Origin: an uncultured Ruminococcus sp.
GTDB taxonomy: Bacteria; Bacillota; Clostridia; Oscillospirales; Ruminococcaceae
Length of the DNA stretch: 64,000 nucleotides
Reading direction: 5' to 3'
NCBI GenBank assembly: GCA_937910385.1
Contig: CALEPT010000189.1
Coordinates: 1-64,000 of the forward strand
Within the stretch, counting starts at the first letter, position 1. Every line of letters starts with the position of its first letter. Positions 40,754 to 49,407 of this stretch are shown in pieces. Made by a program: the position numbers and the translations under genes. Below the pieces are notes generated by a model. It did no database searches, was not told the DNA's origin, and saw nothing but the letters and a program-made list of their open reading frames with translations.

Positions 40754-42616
40754 TCAATCCTCGCCCTCAGTGTAATCAAATTTTTCAACGCTGTTTATTG
40801 CCTTGCTGAACTGTGTCTCGTAAAGCTGCGTATAAACTCCGCCAGCGCCGACAAGCTCACTGTGATTACCTCGCTCGGCAATAGTTCCGTCTTTTATAAC
40901 AAGTATCTCGTCCGCCGCAAGTATGGTCGAAAGCCTGTGGGCGATGAGTATACTCGTTCGTGATGCGATGAGAGGTTCAATGGCATCCTGTATCTTCTGC
41001 TCTGAGATAGAATCAAGGGCGGAAGTCGCCTCATCGAATATCATCAGTGCGGGATCCTTTAGAAGCACTCGCGCAATTGATATCCTTTGCTTTTCACCGC
41101 CTGAAAGCTTCAGACCACGATTTCCGACAACTGTATCGAGTCCTGTATCCTGACACTGAATGAAATCGTAGATATTTGCCTGCTTACAGGCATTTATGAG
41201 CTCATCCTCGGTAGCATCCGGCTTTGCATAGAGCAGGTTTTCACGTATAGTGCCGTTGAAAAGATATGTCTCCTGACTTACTATGCCGATATGTCTGCGA
41301 AGGTAGGAAAGGTCTATCTTGCGCACATCTATGCCGTCGAACGTAACTCTGCCTGCAGTTACGTCATAAAGTCGAGGTATGAGGTTGACAAGAGTACTCT
41401 TGCCCGAGCCCGAAGGTCCTACGACTGCAATGCATTTGCCGCCGTCGAGCTTAAAATTTATATCATTGAGTATCTGCCGCTCCTCATCGTAATAGAAGCC
41501 GACCTTACTGAATTCGACCCTGCCCTCAGGCGGAGTCTGCGGAGTCACTGCGTCGGGAGCGTTTTCTATCTCAACGGGCATATCAAAGTAATCGAAAATT
41601 CTCGTAAACAGCGCCATCGAGCGTATCCAGTCCACCTGAATGTTCAGAAGCTGATTCACGGGACCGTACATTTTTCCGAGAAGCGCTACCAGAACTGTGA
41701 TATCGCCGACAGTAAGTGATGAGTCGTACTTCATCATGAGTATGCCGCCTGCCAGATAGATAAGCATAGGTCCTATGCTCGAAAATGTGCTCAAAGCAAC
41801 TCTGAACCAGCGTCCTGCCATGCTCTCGCGGATATTGAGCTTTACCATTCTGCTGTTTACGCTCTCGTATTTTTCATACTCGGTATTTTCCATGCCGAAA
41901 AGCTTCACGAGGAGCTGTCCGCTGACGGACATTGTCTCGTTGAGAATGCCGTTTATCTCGTCGCTGCAAGCCTGAGACGCATTAGTTATCGACCATCTCG
42001 TCTTGCCTGCGCTGCGGGTCGGAATGACAAACAGCGGTACGACAAGTATACCCACTATCGCGAGTATCCAGTTACTGCGGAACATCACTATCATAGCAAC
42101 GATAAGCGTTATCGAGTTGGAAAGTATGCTTGTCAGAGTATTGGTGATTATCTGCTGAACTCCTGAGATATCGCTCGTCATTCGAGTAATGATATCGCCC
42201 TGATTGTTTGAGGTGAAAAAGCGTTGAGACATCTTCTGCAAATGAAGATACATCTTGTTGCGCATATCATAGGTTATGTGCTGAGCTATCCATGTATTCA
42301 TGTAGCTTTCGAGGACACCGATAAGATTTGCACCAAGAGTCACCGCAAGCGACATCAGAATGAAGAATATCAGCTTTTTAAGACTCCTGTTGATGAGTCC
42401 CTCGTCGATTATCTTACCTGTTAGCACCGACGGAAGCAGGTTCATGATCGAGGATACTATTATTGCAACAAGCACAACGAGCATCTGCTTCCAATAGGGC
42501 TTTAAATATGAAAATATTCTCTTTAAGAGGGCTTTTGTCACCTTTGGACGGTTGTTCCTTTCGTCCTCCGAAAGGAATCGTCCGCCCGGGCCTCCCGGAC
42601 CTCCCACTGGCGGCAT
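40754..42616 (-). CDS. ABC exporter half-transporter, fused permease-ATPase
   Basis: 620 aa. A Pro/Gly-rich N-terminus ('MPPVGGPGGPGG') precedes six membrane helices (about 40-330) and an ATPase domain (about 375-605) with Walker A 'GPSGSGKST', signature 'LSGGEKQR', Walker B 'ALMIFDEATSALD' and the H-loop 'IAHRLST'. This is the MsbA/LmrA multidrug or lipid exporter type and works as a dimer. With a single half-transporter gene, a homodimer is implied. GGAGG site; the gene begins 20 nt after the TfoX-like gene. Confidence 0.94.
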   Translation of the reverse strand: MPPVGGPGGPGGRFLSEDERNNRPKVTKALLKRIFSYLKPYWKQMLVVLVAIIVSSIMNLLPSVLTGKIIDEGLINRSLKKLIFFILMSLAVTLGANLIGVLESYMNTWIAQHITYDMRNKMYLHLQKMSQRFFTSNNQGDIITRMTSDISGVQQIITNTLTSILSNSITLIVAMIVMFRSNWILAIVGILVVPLFVIPTRSAGKTRWSITNASQACSDEINGILNETMSVSGQLLVKLFGMENTEYEKYESVNSRMVKLNIRESMAGRWFRVALSTFSSIGPMLIYLAGGILMMKYDSSLTVGDITVLVALLGKMYGPVNQLLNIQVDWIRSMALFTRIFDYFDMPVEIENAPDAVTPQTPPEGRVEFSKVGFYYDEERQILNDINFKLDGGKCIAVVGPSGSGKSTLVNLIPRLYDVTAGRVTFDGIDVRKIDLSYLRRHIGIVSQETYLFNGTIRENLLYAKPDATEDELINACKQANIYDFIQCQDTGLDTVVGNRGLKLSGGEKQRISIARVLLKDPALMIFDEATSALDSISEQKIQDAIEPLIASRTSILIAHRLSTILAADEILVIKDGTIAERGNHSELVGAGGVYTQLYETQFSKAINSVEKFDYTEGED

Positions 42617-42636
42617 ATCACCACCTCCTAATTCTG

Positions 42637-42951
42637 CTATTTTTTTGTCTTAGGTTCAGGAAGCTCATCATACATAGCATTCACAAGACCTCTAAGGTAT
42701 TCTCTATCGTCAACATCGTCAACAAGGAGCATTGGCCTTGCCCCCTCATACGGCAGCTCATACTGCACATTCTTCACATAGCTGATCGCCGATTTCACAG
42801 GCTTAACAAGGAAGCGATTGTCGTAAATTCCGCCGAACACCCTTCCCTTGCAGTACAGTATATACTCCCCCATCATGGCGCGACAGGTAATACCACCGCA
42901 GTCCGCGAGCTGTCCCAGTATAAAATCAAGATATCCCTTTGTCGAAGCCAT
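42637..42951 (-). CDS. TfoX/Sxy N-terminal domain protein
   Basis: 104 aa. 'RAMMGEYILYCKGRVFGGIYDNRFLVKP' (residues about 24-51, quoted in part) is the hallmark of the TfoX N-terminal domain: 'MMGEYILYCKG'. In gamma-proteobacteria TfoX/Sxy promotes competence genes, but stand-alone N-terminal domains in Firmicutes have no known role. Good GGAG site. It sits between the GH2 and ABC exporter genes. Confidence 0.88.
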   Translation of the reverse strand: MASTKGYLDFILGQLADCGGITCRAMMGEYILYCKGRVFGGIYDNRFLVKPVKSAISYVKNVQYELPYEGARPMLLVDDVDDREYLRGLVNAMYDELPEPKTKK

Positions 42952-42961
42952 ACTGTACTCC

Positions 42962-45760
42962 TTATTTCAAACGAAGTTTTTCGAGATTTGCTTCAAATTG
43001 CGGAGCAAAGCTTTCTGAAAGAGCATAATCTATAAGACTTTCTATCAAAGCCTGTACCTCCGCCCGATCCTTTATCTCGGAAAGGCGGCTCGTGCAGACG
43101 AGAAGTCTTCCTTCTCCGACCATTGCCTCGTAGAGCAGGCCGAGCTTGTGATTTCTTTCGCAGTTGTCTATCATCTGAACTATCGGGCGGAGCTCCTCGG
43201 GCGTGCCGTCAAGCACTGCGCAGTCCGCATGGCTCACGATATGATACCATTGCGGAGTAGTCCACTTCTCACATGAGAACTTTGCAAGTGCAGGGTGCTG
43301 ATGGTCAATAAGCAGTCCGAGAGTGCCCACAGGAAGCTCTCTACCCATACTCTCTGATATTGTCTTGAACATAGGATAATTCCAGAAATCTGTGCAGTAA
43401 AATCCTTTAATACTGTCTCTTAGCTCATTCGGCAGATAGATCACTCTTTCACCTTTGGAAAGGAGCTTTTCCGCCTCAGCATGGTCCTCCGTTATATGGA
43501 CTGTAGTATCACCCTTTACGTAGCTTTTCTGCATCTCAAAGTTCTCATCAGGACGCGGGAAAACCCAAAACTCATAGCTGTTCTGCGTGAGAAACGAAGT
43601 ATCATCGCAAATACGCAGCGTAAGCTCTGTTTTTCCCGTATGAGAGGCGGTGAAGCTTATTTCTCCTACGTGGACAAGTCCTTTCGCACCGTCGGGAATA
43701 TCAAGAGCACCTGCTTGACAGTCGACTGCCCATAAAAGACTTCTGCCGACAAGAGGATCTTCGCTCATATTGCGAATCATAATTGGTATAGTAACGGTCT
43801 CATCAACAGTAACAATGAAGCTTTCTATTTCAGCAAGGATAACTATTTTTGAGCAGAAGCCTCTCCATTTTCTGCGAAGGTCATGCTCCTTTACAAAGCG
43901 TTTTTCGTCCATGAATGCATCAAGCATTCCGACAAGCGCCGTACCCTGCCCCGTAAAATCCTGCAAATCAAGCAGTTGAAATCCCGAGATGTATTCCGAG
44001 CGCATTGCTGCTTCTATCTCAAGCTTATAGCAATTGTAAGCGAGCATTCCTGAGGCTTCGTGAATATCCTCGGCATATGAAAGCATATCTCGGTCAAACA
44101 GCCTATTGCGGAACAACTCGAGATTATATGGCCTGAGCGGATCGGTATACTTGACAATTTCATTAAAATCAGGATAGATAAAATACTGACCCACTTCATG
44201 TGTAACTATCGGCTTTGAGGGTATAAGTCCCTCCGAAGCGGAGTCTACTCTTACCCTTTTCACGCCCGTTCCGTACTGTATCTCTATGTAACCTACTGAG
44301 CTATCGTCGCACTCGGACGTGCTATCGGGAAAAATCACCTTGTCATAGGAGTGTGCGGTGTTTGGCTCGTTGGTCTGAACAAAGCCGAACGGAGCGTCAC
44401 AAGCGGCATAAGAACCGCGTATAAGCCTGCCTTTGCTGAGACGTACGCCGGAAAAGAAGTCGTCATTGGGTTGTATATTGGGATAAAACTGGAAATTATT
44501 GCTTCCCTGAGTGTAAAGATGTCTGCGGTCAAGCGACTTGTACTCTCCAATAATATCGTTAAGACGCTTAGAACTGCCCCAAAGCTCGTTTCCGAGCGAC
44601 ATCATCAAGAAAGAAGGGTGATTTCCGAATATCCTGAGTATGCGTCTGCCCTCTTCTATGAGATAGCTCTGTTCCGATTCGTTTAAATCAGGATCGTCCG
44701 GAGCGTGAACAGTACCCCAGAATGGCAGTTCCGGCTGCATATATATGCCGAGCATATCCGCTGCGGTAAATGCTGCGTCTGGCGGACAGCATGTATGAAA
44801 GCGATAGTGATTTATGCCCCATGACTTCGCGATACTCAGCACATCATGCCACTCCTCAACAGTTGTCGGAGCAGCAACGGTACGCGGAAAAATCATTCCA
44901 TCGTGTTTACCTCTAAGATAAACACGTTCACCGTTTATCAGGAAGTTCATTCCGTCTACGGTAAATTCCCTCATTCCGAATGTGACGGTAAGGATGTCCG
45001 AGCTGCCGCATATTGCGGCTTTCAGCGTGTATGTAACAGGAGAATGCTCGCTCCAAAGTGAAAAATCGTCTCCGAGAGGAACAATAGCTTCAGGGTGGTC
45101 AGCTGTTATGTGATACACAGCTGTATCGACAGTCTTACCGTCCGATGAGACTCCCCATATATTCACGTCCGTTTCACCGAGTCCGCAAATGTCAAATCGC
45201 AGGGTGACAGAACCCGCAGCAATATCAGGATATGCCTGTATGGCATGAATGCCATTTTTATCTGAAATTCGCAGAGATATCTCACCTGTTATCCCATTCC
45301 AGTTTGTCTGAGTGTCCTCAGAGGTCATATGTCCGCCTTTTGTTGGGTAATCGACATTACTGACCATAATACAGATGTCAAGCGCATCAAAGTTCAAGAA
45401 GTCTGTGATATCGTATACGTGCGGAGTGCAAAGACTGTCATATTCACCAACCGTTGTGCCATTTATCCAGAGTTTTGTTATCCTTGTACGTTCGAGAAAG
45501 AGTTCCGCCCTTGAATCTGAAGGAATTCCCGAAATATCAATGGTACGGTAGAACCAAGCATATCCTTCATATTTGTACAGGTCAGTCAGGAATCCTTTTT
45601 CCCATTTTTTGTTCAGCCTGCCCTTTCGTGCAAGAGAGGTTACGGTCGGAAGGACGATAGAATCATCGGGCAAAATGTTAAAATAACGCTCATCTATACC
45701 GCGCATTTCTTCATCGGCACGAAAACCCCATTCTCCTGAAAGGTCGATCTTATTTATCAT
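42962..45760 (-). CDS. GH2 family glycosidase
   Basis: 932 aa, cytoplasmic (no signal peptide). The order is a sugar-binding jelly roll (about 1-165, with 'RTRITKLWINGTTVGEYDS' typical of GH2), an Ig-like domain (about 170-265), then the TIM barrel from 'DGMNFLINGERVYLRGKHDG'. The acid/base is Glu392 ('SLGNELWG') and the probable nucleophile Glu522 ('IVTHEVGQ'). The C-terminal 300 residues include another beta domain. Family members are beta-galactosidases, glucuronidases or mannosidases; the exact specificity is not readable. TGGAGTG site; the gene starts 24 nt after the lipoprotein gene. Confidence 0.9.
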   Translation of the reverse strand: MINKIDLSGEWGFRADEEMRGIDERYFNILPDDSIVLPTVTSLARKGRLNKKWEKGFLTDLYKYEGYAWFYRTIDISGIPSDSRAELFLERTRITKLWINGTTVGEYDSLCTPHVYDITDFLNFDALDICIMVSNVDYPTKGGHMTSEDTQTNWNGITGEISLRISDKNGIHAIQAYPDIAAGSVTLRFDICGLGETDVNIWGVSSDGKTVDTAVYHITADHPEAIVPLGDDFSLWSEHSPVTYTLKAAICGSSDILTVTFGMREFTVDGMNFLINGERVYLRGKHDGMIFPRTVAAPTTVEEWHDVLSIAKSWGINHYRFHTCCPPDAAFTAADMLGIYMQPELPFWGTVHAPDDPDLNESEQSYLIEEGRRILRIFGNHPSFLMMSLGNELWGSSKRLNDIIGEYKSLDRRHLYTQGSNNFQFYPNIQPNDDFFSGVRLSKGRLIRGSYAACDAPFGFVQTNEPNTAHSYDKVIFPDSTSECDDSSVGYIEIQYGTGVKRVRVDSASEGLIPSKPIVTHEVGQYFIYPDFNEIVKYTDPLRPYNLELFRNRLFDRDMLSYAEDIHEASGMLAYNCYKLEIEAAMRSEYISGFQLLDLQDFTGQGTALVGMLDAFMDEKRFVKEHDLRRKWRGFCSKIVILAEIESFIVTVDETVTIPIMIRNMSEDPLVGRSLLWAVDCQAGALDIPDGAKGLVHVGEISFTASHTGKTELTLRICDDTSFLTQNSYEFWVFPRPDENFEMQKSYVKGDTTVHITEDHAEAEKLLSKGERVIYLPNELRDSIKGFYCTDFWNYPMFKTISESMGRELPVGTLGLLIDHQHPALAKFSCEKWTTPQWYHIVSHADCAVLDGTPEELRPIVQMIDNCERNHKLGLLYEAMVGEGRLLVCTSRLSEIKDRAEVQALIESLIDYALSESFAPQFEANLEKLRLK

Positions 45761-45784
45761 TTATATTCACTCCAAGTCACATCG

Positions 45785-46720
45785 TCAATTTGCGGAAGTT
45801 GTTGCAGATTCCGCTACAGCCGCGCCCATAGCGTCTGTTATGGTGATTATAGCTGCTTCGTAGTCGCTTTTTGCAGCGTATTCGTTCGCCTTGTCGAGTA
45901 CTGAGGAAAGCTCCTGAGGGAGCTCGCCGTTCGAGGCAGCGGTAACGGTCTTTGACGCCGTATCGACAAGCAGCATTATGCCGCTTTCACTGCCGTATCT
46001 GCGGTCAAAGTACATTTGCAGCAATTCCTCATTTGTGGAGCCGGTGCTGTTTTCGGTCACAAGGACGGACAACTGCGTATCGCAGGCGGATATGATGCTG
46101 TCAAGCTCTGCACCTTTTTCGGCAGTGAAAACGCCTGCATTATCAAAAAGATGAGAGGGACAATTCACAGCAAGTTTCATAAGTCTAAGGACCGCCCCCT
46201 CATAATCCTCATTTACAAGCTCGCGAGTTGCCCAATAAAACTCCTGTTTTTCGGATTCGCTGCTCACATATACAGAGCAGCTTCCTGTCTTGTAGATATA
46301 GTCGTTATTGGTATCATTGTTTATCAGCAGAAGAAAACCGCTGCCTTTTCCCGCATATATCTCCTCATAAGCCGCCTCGGCAAACTCATACGGAGTTTTT
46401 CCGCCGAGGTCGTTTGTCGTAACAACGGCTGCATTTATCAGCCGCTCTTTGTATAGCCAGCCTGCATAATCATTACAATTTGTGAATGCCTCACCGGTAA
46501 GTACCCCTGCATTATCGTAAATATACGTACCATCAGCGGTCGCAAGCTTTATCTCGGTAATCGGCTGAGTTTCAGGCTCTGTGACGATTTCCTCGGTAAT
46601 TACTTCTTCGACAGATGACATCTGAGGAGCATCATCGAAACTGCTCCTGCTGTTATCAGAGCAGCTATAAAGCACACCAATACATAATAATGCAGCGGAG
46701 GCAGCAAAAAAATTTTTCAA
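45785..46720 (-). CDS. lipoprotein with tandem TPM domains
   Basis: 311 aa with a TTG start. The signal peptide ends in the lipobox 'VLYSC', so Cys20 would be lipidated. An acidic linker leads to two repeats of a TPM (TLP18.3/Psb32/MOLO-1) domain, at about 68-150 and 192-270. Both begin '(Y/F)DNAGV(L/F)T' and include a 'GSGFLLL' or 'ESGIMLLVD' strand. TPM domains have been linked to acid phosphatase activity and membrane-protein repair. Two copies in one lipoprotein are less usual. It heads the lipoprotein-GH2-TfoX-exporter run. Confidence 0.8.
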   Translation of the reverse strand: MKNFFAASAALLCIGVLYSCSDNSRSSFDDAPQMSSVEEVITEEIVTEPETQPITEIKLATADGTYIYDNAGVLTGEAFTNCNDYAGWLYKERLINAAVVTTNDLGGKTPYEFAEAAYEEIYAGKGSGFLLLINNDTNNDYIYKTGSCSVYVSSESEKQEFYWATRELVNEDYEGAVLRLMKLAVNCPSHLFDNAGVFTAEKGAELDSIISACDTQLSVLVTENSTGSTNEELLQMYFDRRYGSESGIMLLVDTASKTVTAASNGELPQELSSVLDKANEYAAKSDYEAAIITITDAMGAAVAESATTSAN

Positions 46721-46739
46721 AAAAAATCAATCCTAACAC

Positions 46740-46768
46740 TTGTAATATACATTATATTTTAGTATAAT
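46740..46768 (+). promoter_or_regulatory. promoter for the 8-oxoguanine glycosylase gene
   Basis: TTGTAA (46740-46745), 17-nt spacer, TATAAT (46763-46768). It overlaps the divergent lipoprotein promoter. Confidence 0.75.
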
Positions 46769-46784
46769 TTAATAGAAAAATCAA
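46756..46784 (-). promoter_or_regulatory. promoter for the lipoprotein-GH2 run
   Basis: Minus strand TTGATT (46784-46779), 17-nt spacer, TAAAAT (46761-46756). Its -10 box touches the -10 box of the plus-strand promoter, so the two cannot be occupied together. Confidence 0.68.
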
Positions 46785-46835
46785 GTATATACGAGCAATT
46801 TATTTTAGTTTATCATTTTACAAAGGAGAATTTTA

Positions 46836-47654
46836 ATGGATTACTGTCTAAAAAACGGTGATATTGTTGTTGCTGAACCGGATCTCGACCTCGATGAAAC
46901 ACTCGATTGCGGACAGGCTTTCCGTTGGAAAAAAACAGAAAGCAACTACGAATGTACATACACAGGCTATTTCCTGAATGATTTCCTGCGTATATCACAG
47001 GTCAAAAAGGGACAGTTCATCTTCCATGACACGACCGAAGATGACTTTCTCGGAAAATGGGTGGACTACTTTGACCTAAATACTGACTATTCCGAGCTCA
47101 AAAGGCAGTTTTCCGAGGACGAAACGCTCTCTAAGGCATGCGGCTTCGCAGGCGGCATACGGCTGCTTCGGCAGGATAGCTGGGAGTGTCTGATCTCCTT
47201 TATTATTTCCCAGAACAATAACATTCCCCGGATCAAGGGCATTATCGATCGCCTATGTGAACATTATGGAGGAGACTTTCCCGCTCCGCAGCAGCTTTCC
47301 GCCGAAACTCCGGATACGCTTTCATATCTTCGCAGCGGCTTCCGGGCAAAGTATCTCGCCGATGCAGCACATCGAGTGAACGCAGGACAGACTGATCTCT
47401 CAGCTATTGCGCAAATGCCTATAGACGAAGCAAGAAATGCACTGAAACAAATACTCGGAGTGGGTCCCAAGGTAGCAGAGTGTGTTCTTCTTTACGGCAT
47501 GCACCGCACCGAAGCTTTTCCTATAGACGTATGGATAAAAAGAGTGCTCACTAAATATTATCCAAACGGATTTCCCGAATTTGCCGGTAAAAGCGCAGGA
47601 ATAGCTCAACAGTATCTGTTCCACTACATGAGAAATCTTCCCGACATTGAATAA
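46836..47654 (+). CDS. 8-oxoguanine DNA glycosylase/AP lyase (OGG1 type)
   Basis: Removes 8-oxoguanine opposite C and nicks the strand by beta-elimination. 272 aa. The N-terminal OGG domain has 'LDCGQAFRWKK' (about 23-33). The HhH-GPD motif gives the catalytic Lys212 in 'LGVGPKVAECVLLYG' and Asp231 in 'FPIDVWIKRV'. 'ISQNNNIPRI' is the conserved helix-hairpin start. No C-terminal Fe-S loop, as expected for this type. GGAGAA site. Confidence 0.94.
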   Translation: MDYCLKNGDIVVAEPDLDLDETLDCGQAFRWKKTESNYECTYTGYFLNDFLRISQVKKGQFIFHDTTEDDFLGKWVDYFDLNTDYSELKRQFSEDETLSKACGFAGGIRLLRQDSWECLISFIISQNNNIPRIKGIIDRLCEHYGGDFPAPQQLSAETPDTLSYLRSGFRAKYLADAAHRVNAGQTDLSAIAQMPIDEARNALKQILGVGPKVAECVLLYGMHRTEAFPIDVWIKRVLTKYYPNGFPEFAGKSAGIAQQYLFHYMRNLPDIE

Positions 47655-47705
47655 AATACAGGTTTATCGTCAATTCTTTCCATGAATAAAATCTATGGAG
47701 GAATT

Positions 47706-47966
47706 ATGATCAAAGGAGTAAATAAAAAGATAATCGAAATAAACAATCCCGACAGCATCTACTTTGAACGTGCGGTATTCTATCTAAAGCCAAACGTAGT
47801 AACGCTTCCTGAAGCAGTCTCACGCTCAGAGATGAACCGCTTCATGGCGGCACTGGATAACGAATATACAAAACCGAGATACAGGCTGCGCATCGGCAGG
47901 CTCATCATAACACTGCTTATACTCGCGGCGATTGTGGGAGTTATATTTTTTCTCCTCATTAAATAG
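47706..47966 (+). CDS. small tail-anchored membrane protein, unknown
   Basis: 86 aa from the ATG at 47706 (GGAGGAATT just before it); the open frame extends 24 nt further up. The N-terminal 60 residues are soluble and charged, and one membrane helix (about 65-85) ends the protein with 'FFLLIK'. I do not recognise it. It follows the glycosylase gene by 51 nt. Confidence 0.6.
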   Translation: MIKGVNKKIIEINNPDSIYFERAVFYLKPNVVTLPEAVSRSEMNRFMAALDNEYTKPRYRLRIGRLIITLLILAAIVGVIFFLLIK

Positions 47967-48006
47967 CAATATTGTTCCCTTTTTTAGCAATATTTTTCAA
48001 AAAGTG

Positions 48007-48035
48007 TAGACAAACGGCTTTTTTGGTGATATAAT
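48007..48035 (+). promoter_or_regulatory. promoter for the AraC-family regulator
   Basis: TAGACA (48007-48012), 17-nt spacer, TATAAT (48030-48035) with extended TGA. Confidence 0.8.
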
Positions 48036-48086
48036 TAATATAGAAAATATACCTCCACCTTGGAGTAATACAAGGAGTTGTTCTCT

Positions 48087-48950
48087 ATGCCGCAACAGGA
48101 AGCAAAAGTATTTAATAATAAGCTCTCGAAGCGTATCATAAGCACGCCGGGGCCTGCCGCCAAAAATACCTTTTTCTATATGCAGGAGACCGGATGCCTG
48201 AAGACGGAAGATGCTGCTATCACGCACAGACAAAATCTGGAATCTTTTCTCATTGTTGCGGTGGTCAGCGGACGCGGAGAGCTTACTGTCGGCAGCGAGA
48301 CGCTTCCGCTTGTCAAAGGAGATTGCTTTTTTATAGATTGCCGTCAGCCTCATTACTATGTCAGTTCCCAAAATGACCCGTGGGAGCTCCTGTGGGTGCA
48401 TTTCAACGGCAGTACCTCACAGCAATATTATGACTATTTCATATCACAGTCTAAAAATGTTTTCAGACCGCCATTCTTTGACAGAGTTGTCTCATCAATA
48501 ACTGAAATAATCAATATCAATGAGGTAAAAGATCCTAATGCAGAGATACTAACATCAAAACTCATAGTTGATCTGCTCACCCTTGCACTTACATTCAACA
48601 GCTCGGATAATCAGTTTGACTCTGCACTCAAGCAAAAGCTTGCAGCCGTACACAACTATATCGACGATCATTTCAATGAAGACTTGTCGCTTGAAAAACT
48701 CGCTTCAGAGTTTTACATAAGCAAATTCTATCTCACACGAGAATATAAGAAAATTTACGGTAAAACTATTTTTCAGCACATCATTACAGCACGCATAAAC
48801 TACGGAAAGAAGCTTCTGCGCTTCTCAGACAAATCTGTAGAGGAGATAGCTCACCTTTGCGGTTTCAATGACCAGAGCTACTTTGCAAGACAGTTCAAAA
48901 AAGCGGAAAATCTGACCTGCTTTTCCTACAGAAAGATGTGGCGAGACTAA
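48087..48950 (+). CDS. AraC family transcriptional regulator
   Basis: 287 aa. The start is ATG 48087 behind AAGGAG; a TTG nine bases upstream is possible. The N-terminal cupin-like sensor domain (about 20-140) includes 'GRGELTVGSETLPLVKGDC' and 'WVHFNG', a sugar-sensor pattern. The C-terminal DNA-binding domain (about 185-285) has two helix-turn-helix units: 'LSLEKLASEFYISKFYLTRE' and 'VEEIAHLCGFNDQSYFARQF'. Such proteins usually control carbohydrate-use genes. No sugar operon is adjacent, so its target may be distant. Confidence 0.93.
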   Translation: MPQQEAKVFNNKLSKRIISTPGPAAKNTFFYMQETGCLKTEDAAITHRQNLESFLIVAVVSGRGELTVGSETLPLVKGDCFFIDCRQPHYYVSSQNDPWELLWVHFNGSTSQQYYDYFISQSKNVFRPPFFDRVVSSITEIININEVKDPNAEILTSKLIVDLLTLALTFNSSDNQFDSALKQKLAAVHNYIDDHFNEDLSLEKLASEFYISKFYLTREYKKIYGKTIFQHIITARINYGKKLLRFSDKSVEEIAHLCGFNDQSYFARQFKKAENLTCFSYRKMWRD

Positions 48951-48985
48951 TAAGACCCCCGTTCTTTTAAAGGAACGGGGTCTTA
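48951..48985 (+). terminator. terminator after the AraC gene
   Basis: TAAGACCCC / GGGGTCTTA stem with an inner GTTC/GAAC pair, starting 1 nt after the stop codon. Confidence 0.82.
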
Positions 48986-49004
48986 TTAGCATACGAAAAA
49001 CAAA

Positions 49005-49028
49005 GGAGAGCCAAAGCTCTCCTTTTTT
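49005..49028. terminator. terminator at the 3' end of rnpB
   Basis: GGAGAGC, CAAA loop, GCTCTCC, T6 on the plus strand and T3GT5 on the minus strand. It ends the RNase P RNA transcript (minus) and can stop AraC read-through (plus). Confidence 0.9.
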
Positions 49029-49029
49029 A

Positions 49030-49373
49030 TTGACCAGACCGATAAGCCGGGTTCTGTCGTGTGCGGCAATTTATCTACGCTTACCGTCGCCGGCAAGCTC
49101 AAGCCGTCATTACTTCATATCCGCCGAGCAGACGTTAAGATATGAAGCACCAATAGACGTTGCATCGGATAGGGTTTACATGGCAGCGCAGTCTCCTGCG
49201 CTCCGGTGAGCTCTTACCTCGCCTTTCCACCATCACCGCCGTGAGGCGGCAGTATATTTCTGTTGCACTTGCCCTAAGGTCGCCCTCGGCTGCCGTTAGC
49301 AGCTACCCTGCTCTGTGATGCCCGGACTTTCCTCGTAAACTAAAGCGTTTCCGCTGCCGCATAGTCTGCTCAA
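49030..49373 (-). ncRNA. rnpB: RNase P RNA, bacterial type A
   Basis: Catalytic RNA that trims tRNA 5' leaders. The minus strand shows the universal segments: 'GAGGAAAGTCCGGGC' (reverse of 49321-49335), the CR-II/III-like 'AGGGTAGCTGC', 'GGTAAGAGCTCACCGG', 'GGTGATGGTGGAAAGGCGAG' and, near the 3' end, 'ACAGAACCCGGCTTA'. The length of about 344 nt fits. It has its own promoter, overlapping the end of the YdbT-like gene, and a bidirectional terminator. Ends are estimated to within a few bases. Confidence 0.96.
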
Positions 49374-49378
49374 TAGAA

Positions 49379-49407
49379 ATGATATCATTTTTTTGCAAAT
49401 TTGTCAA
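49379..49407 (-). promoter_or_regulatory. promoter for rnpB
   Basis: Minus strand TTGACA (49407-49402), 17-nt spacer, TATCAT (49384-49379) with extended TGA. The -35 box encodes the last Asp-Lys of the YdbT-like protein and the TGA stop codon supplies the extended element. Confidence 0.85.
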
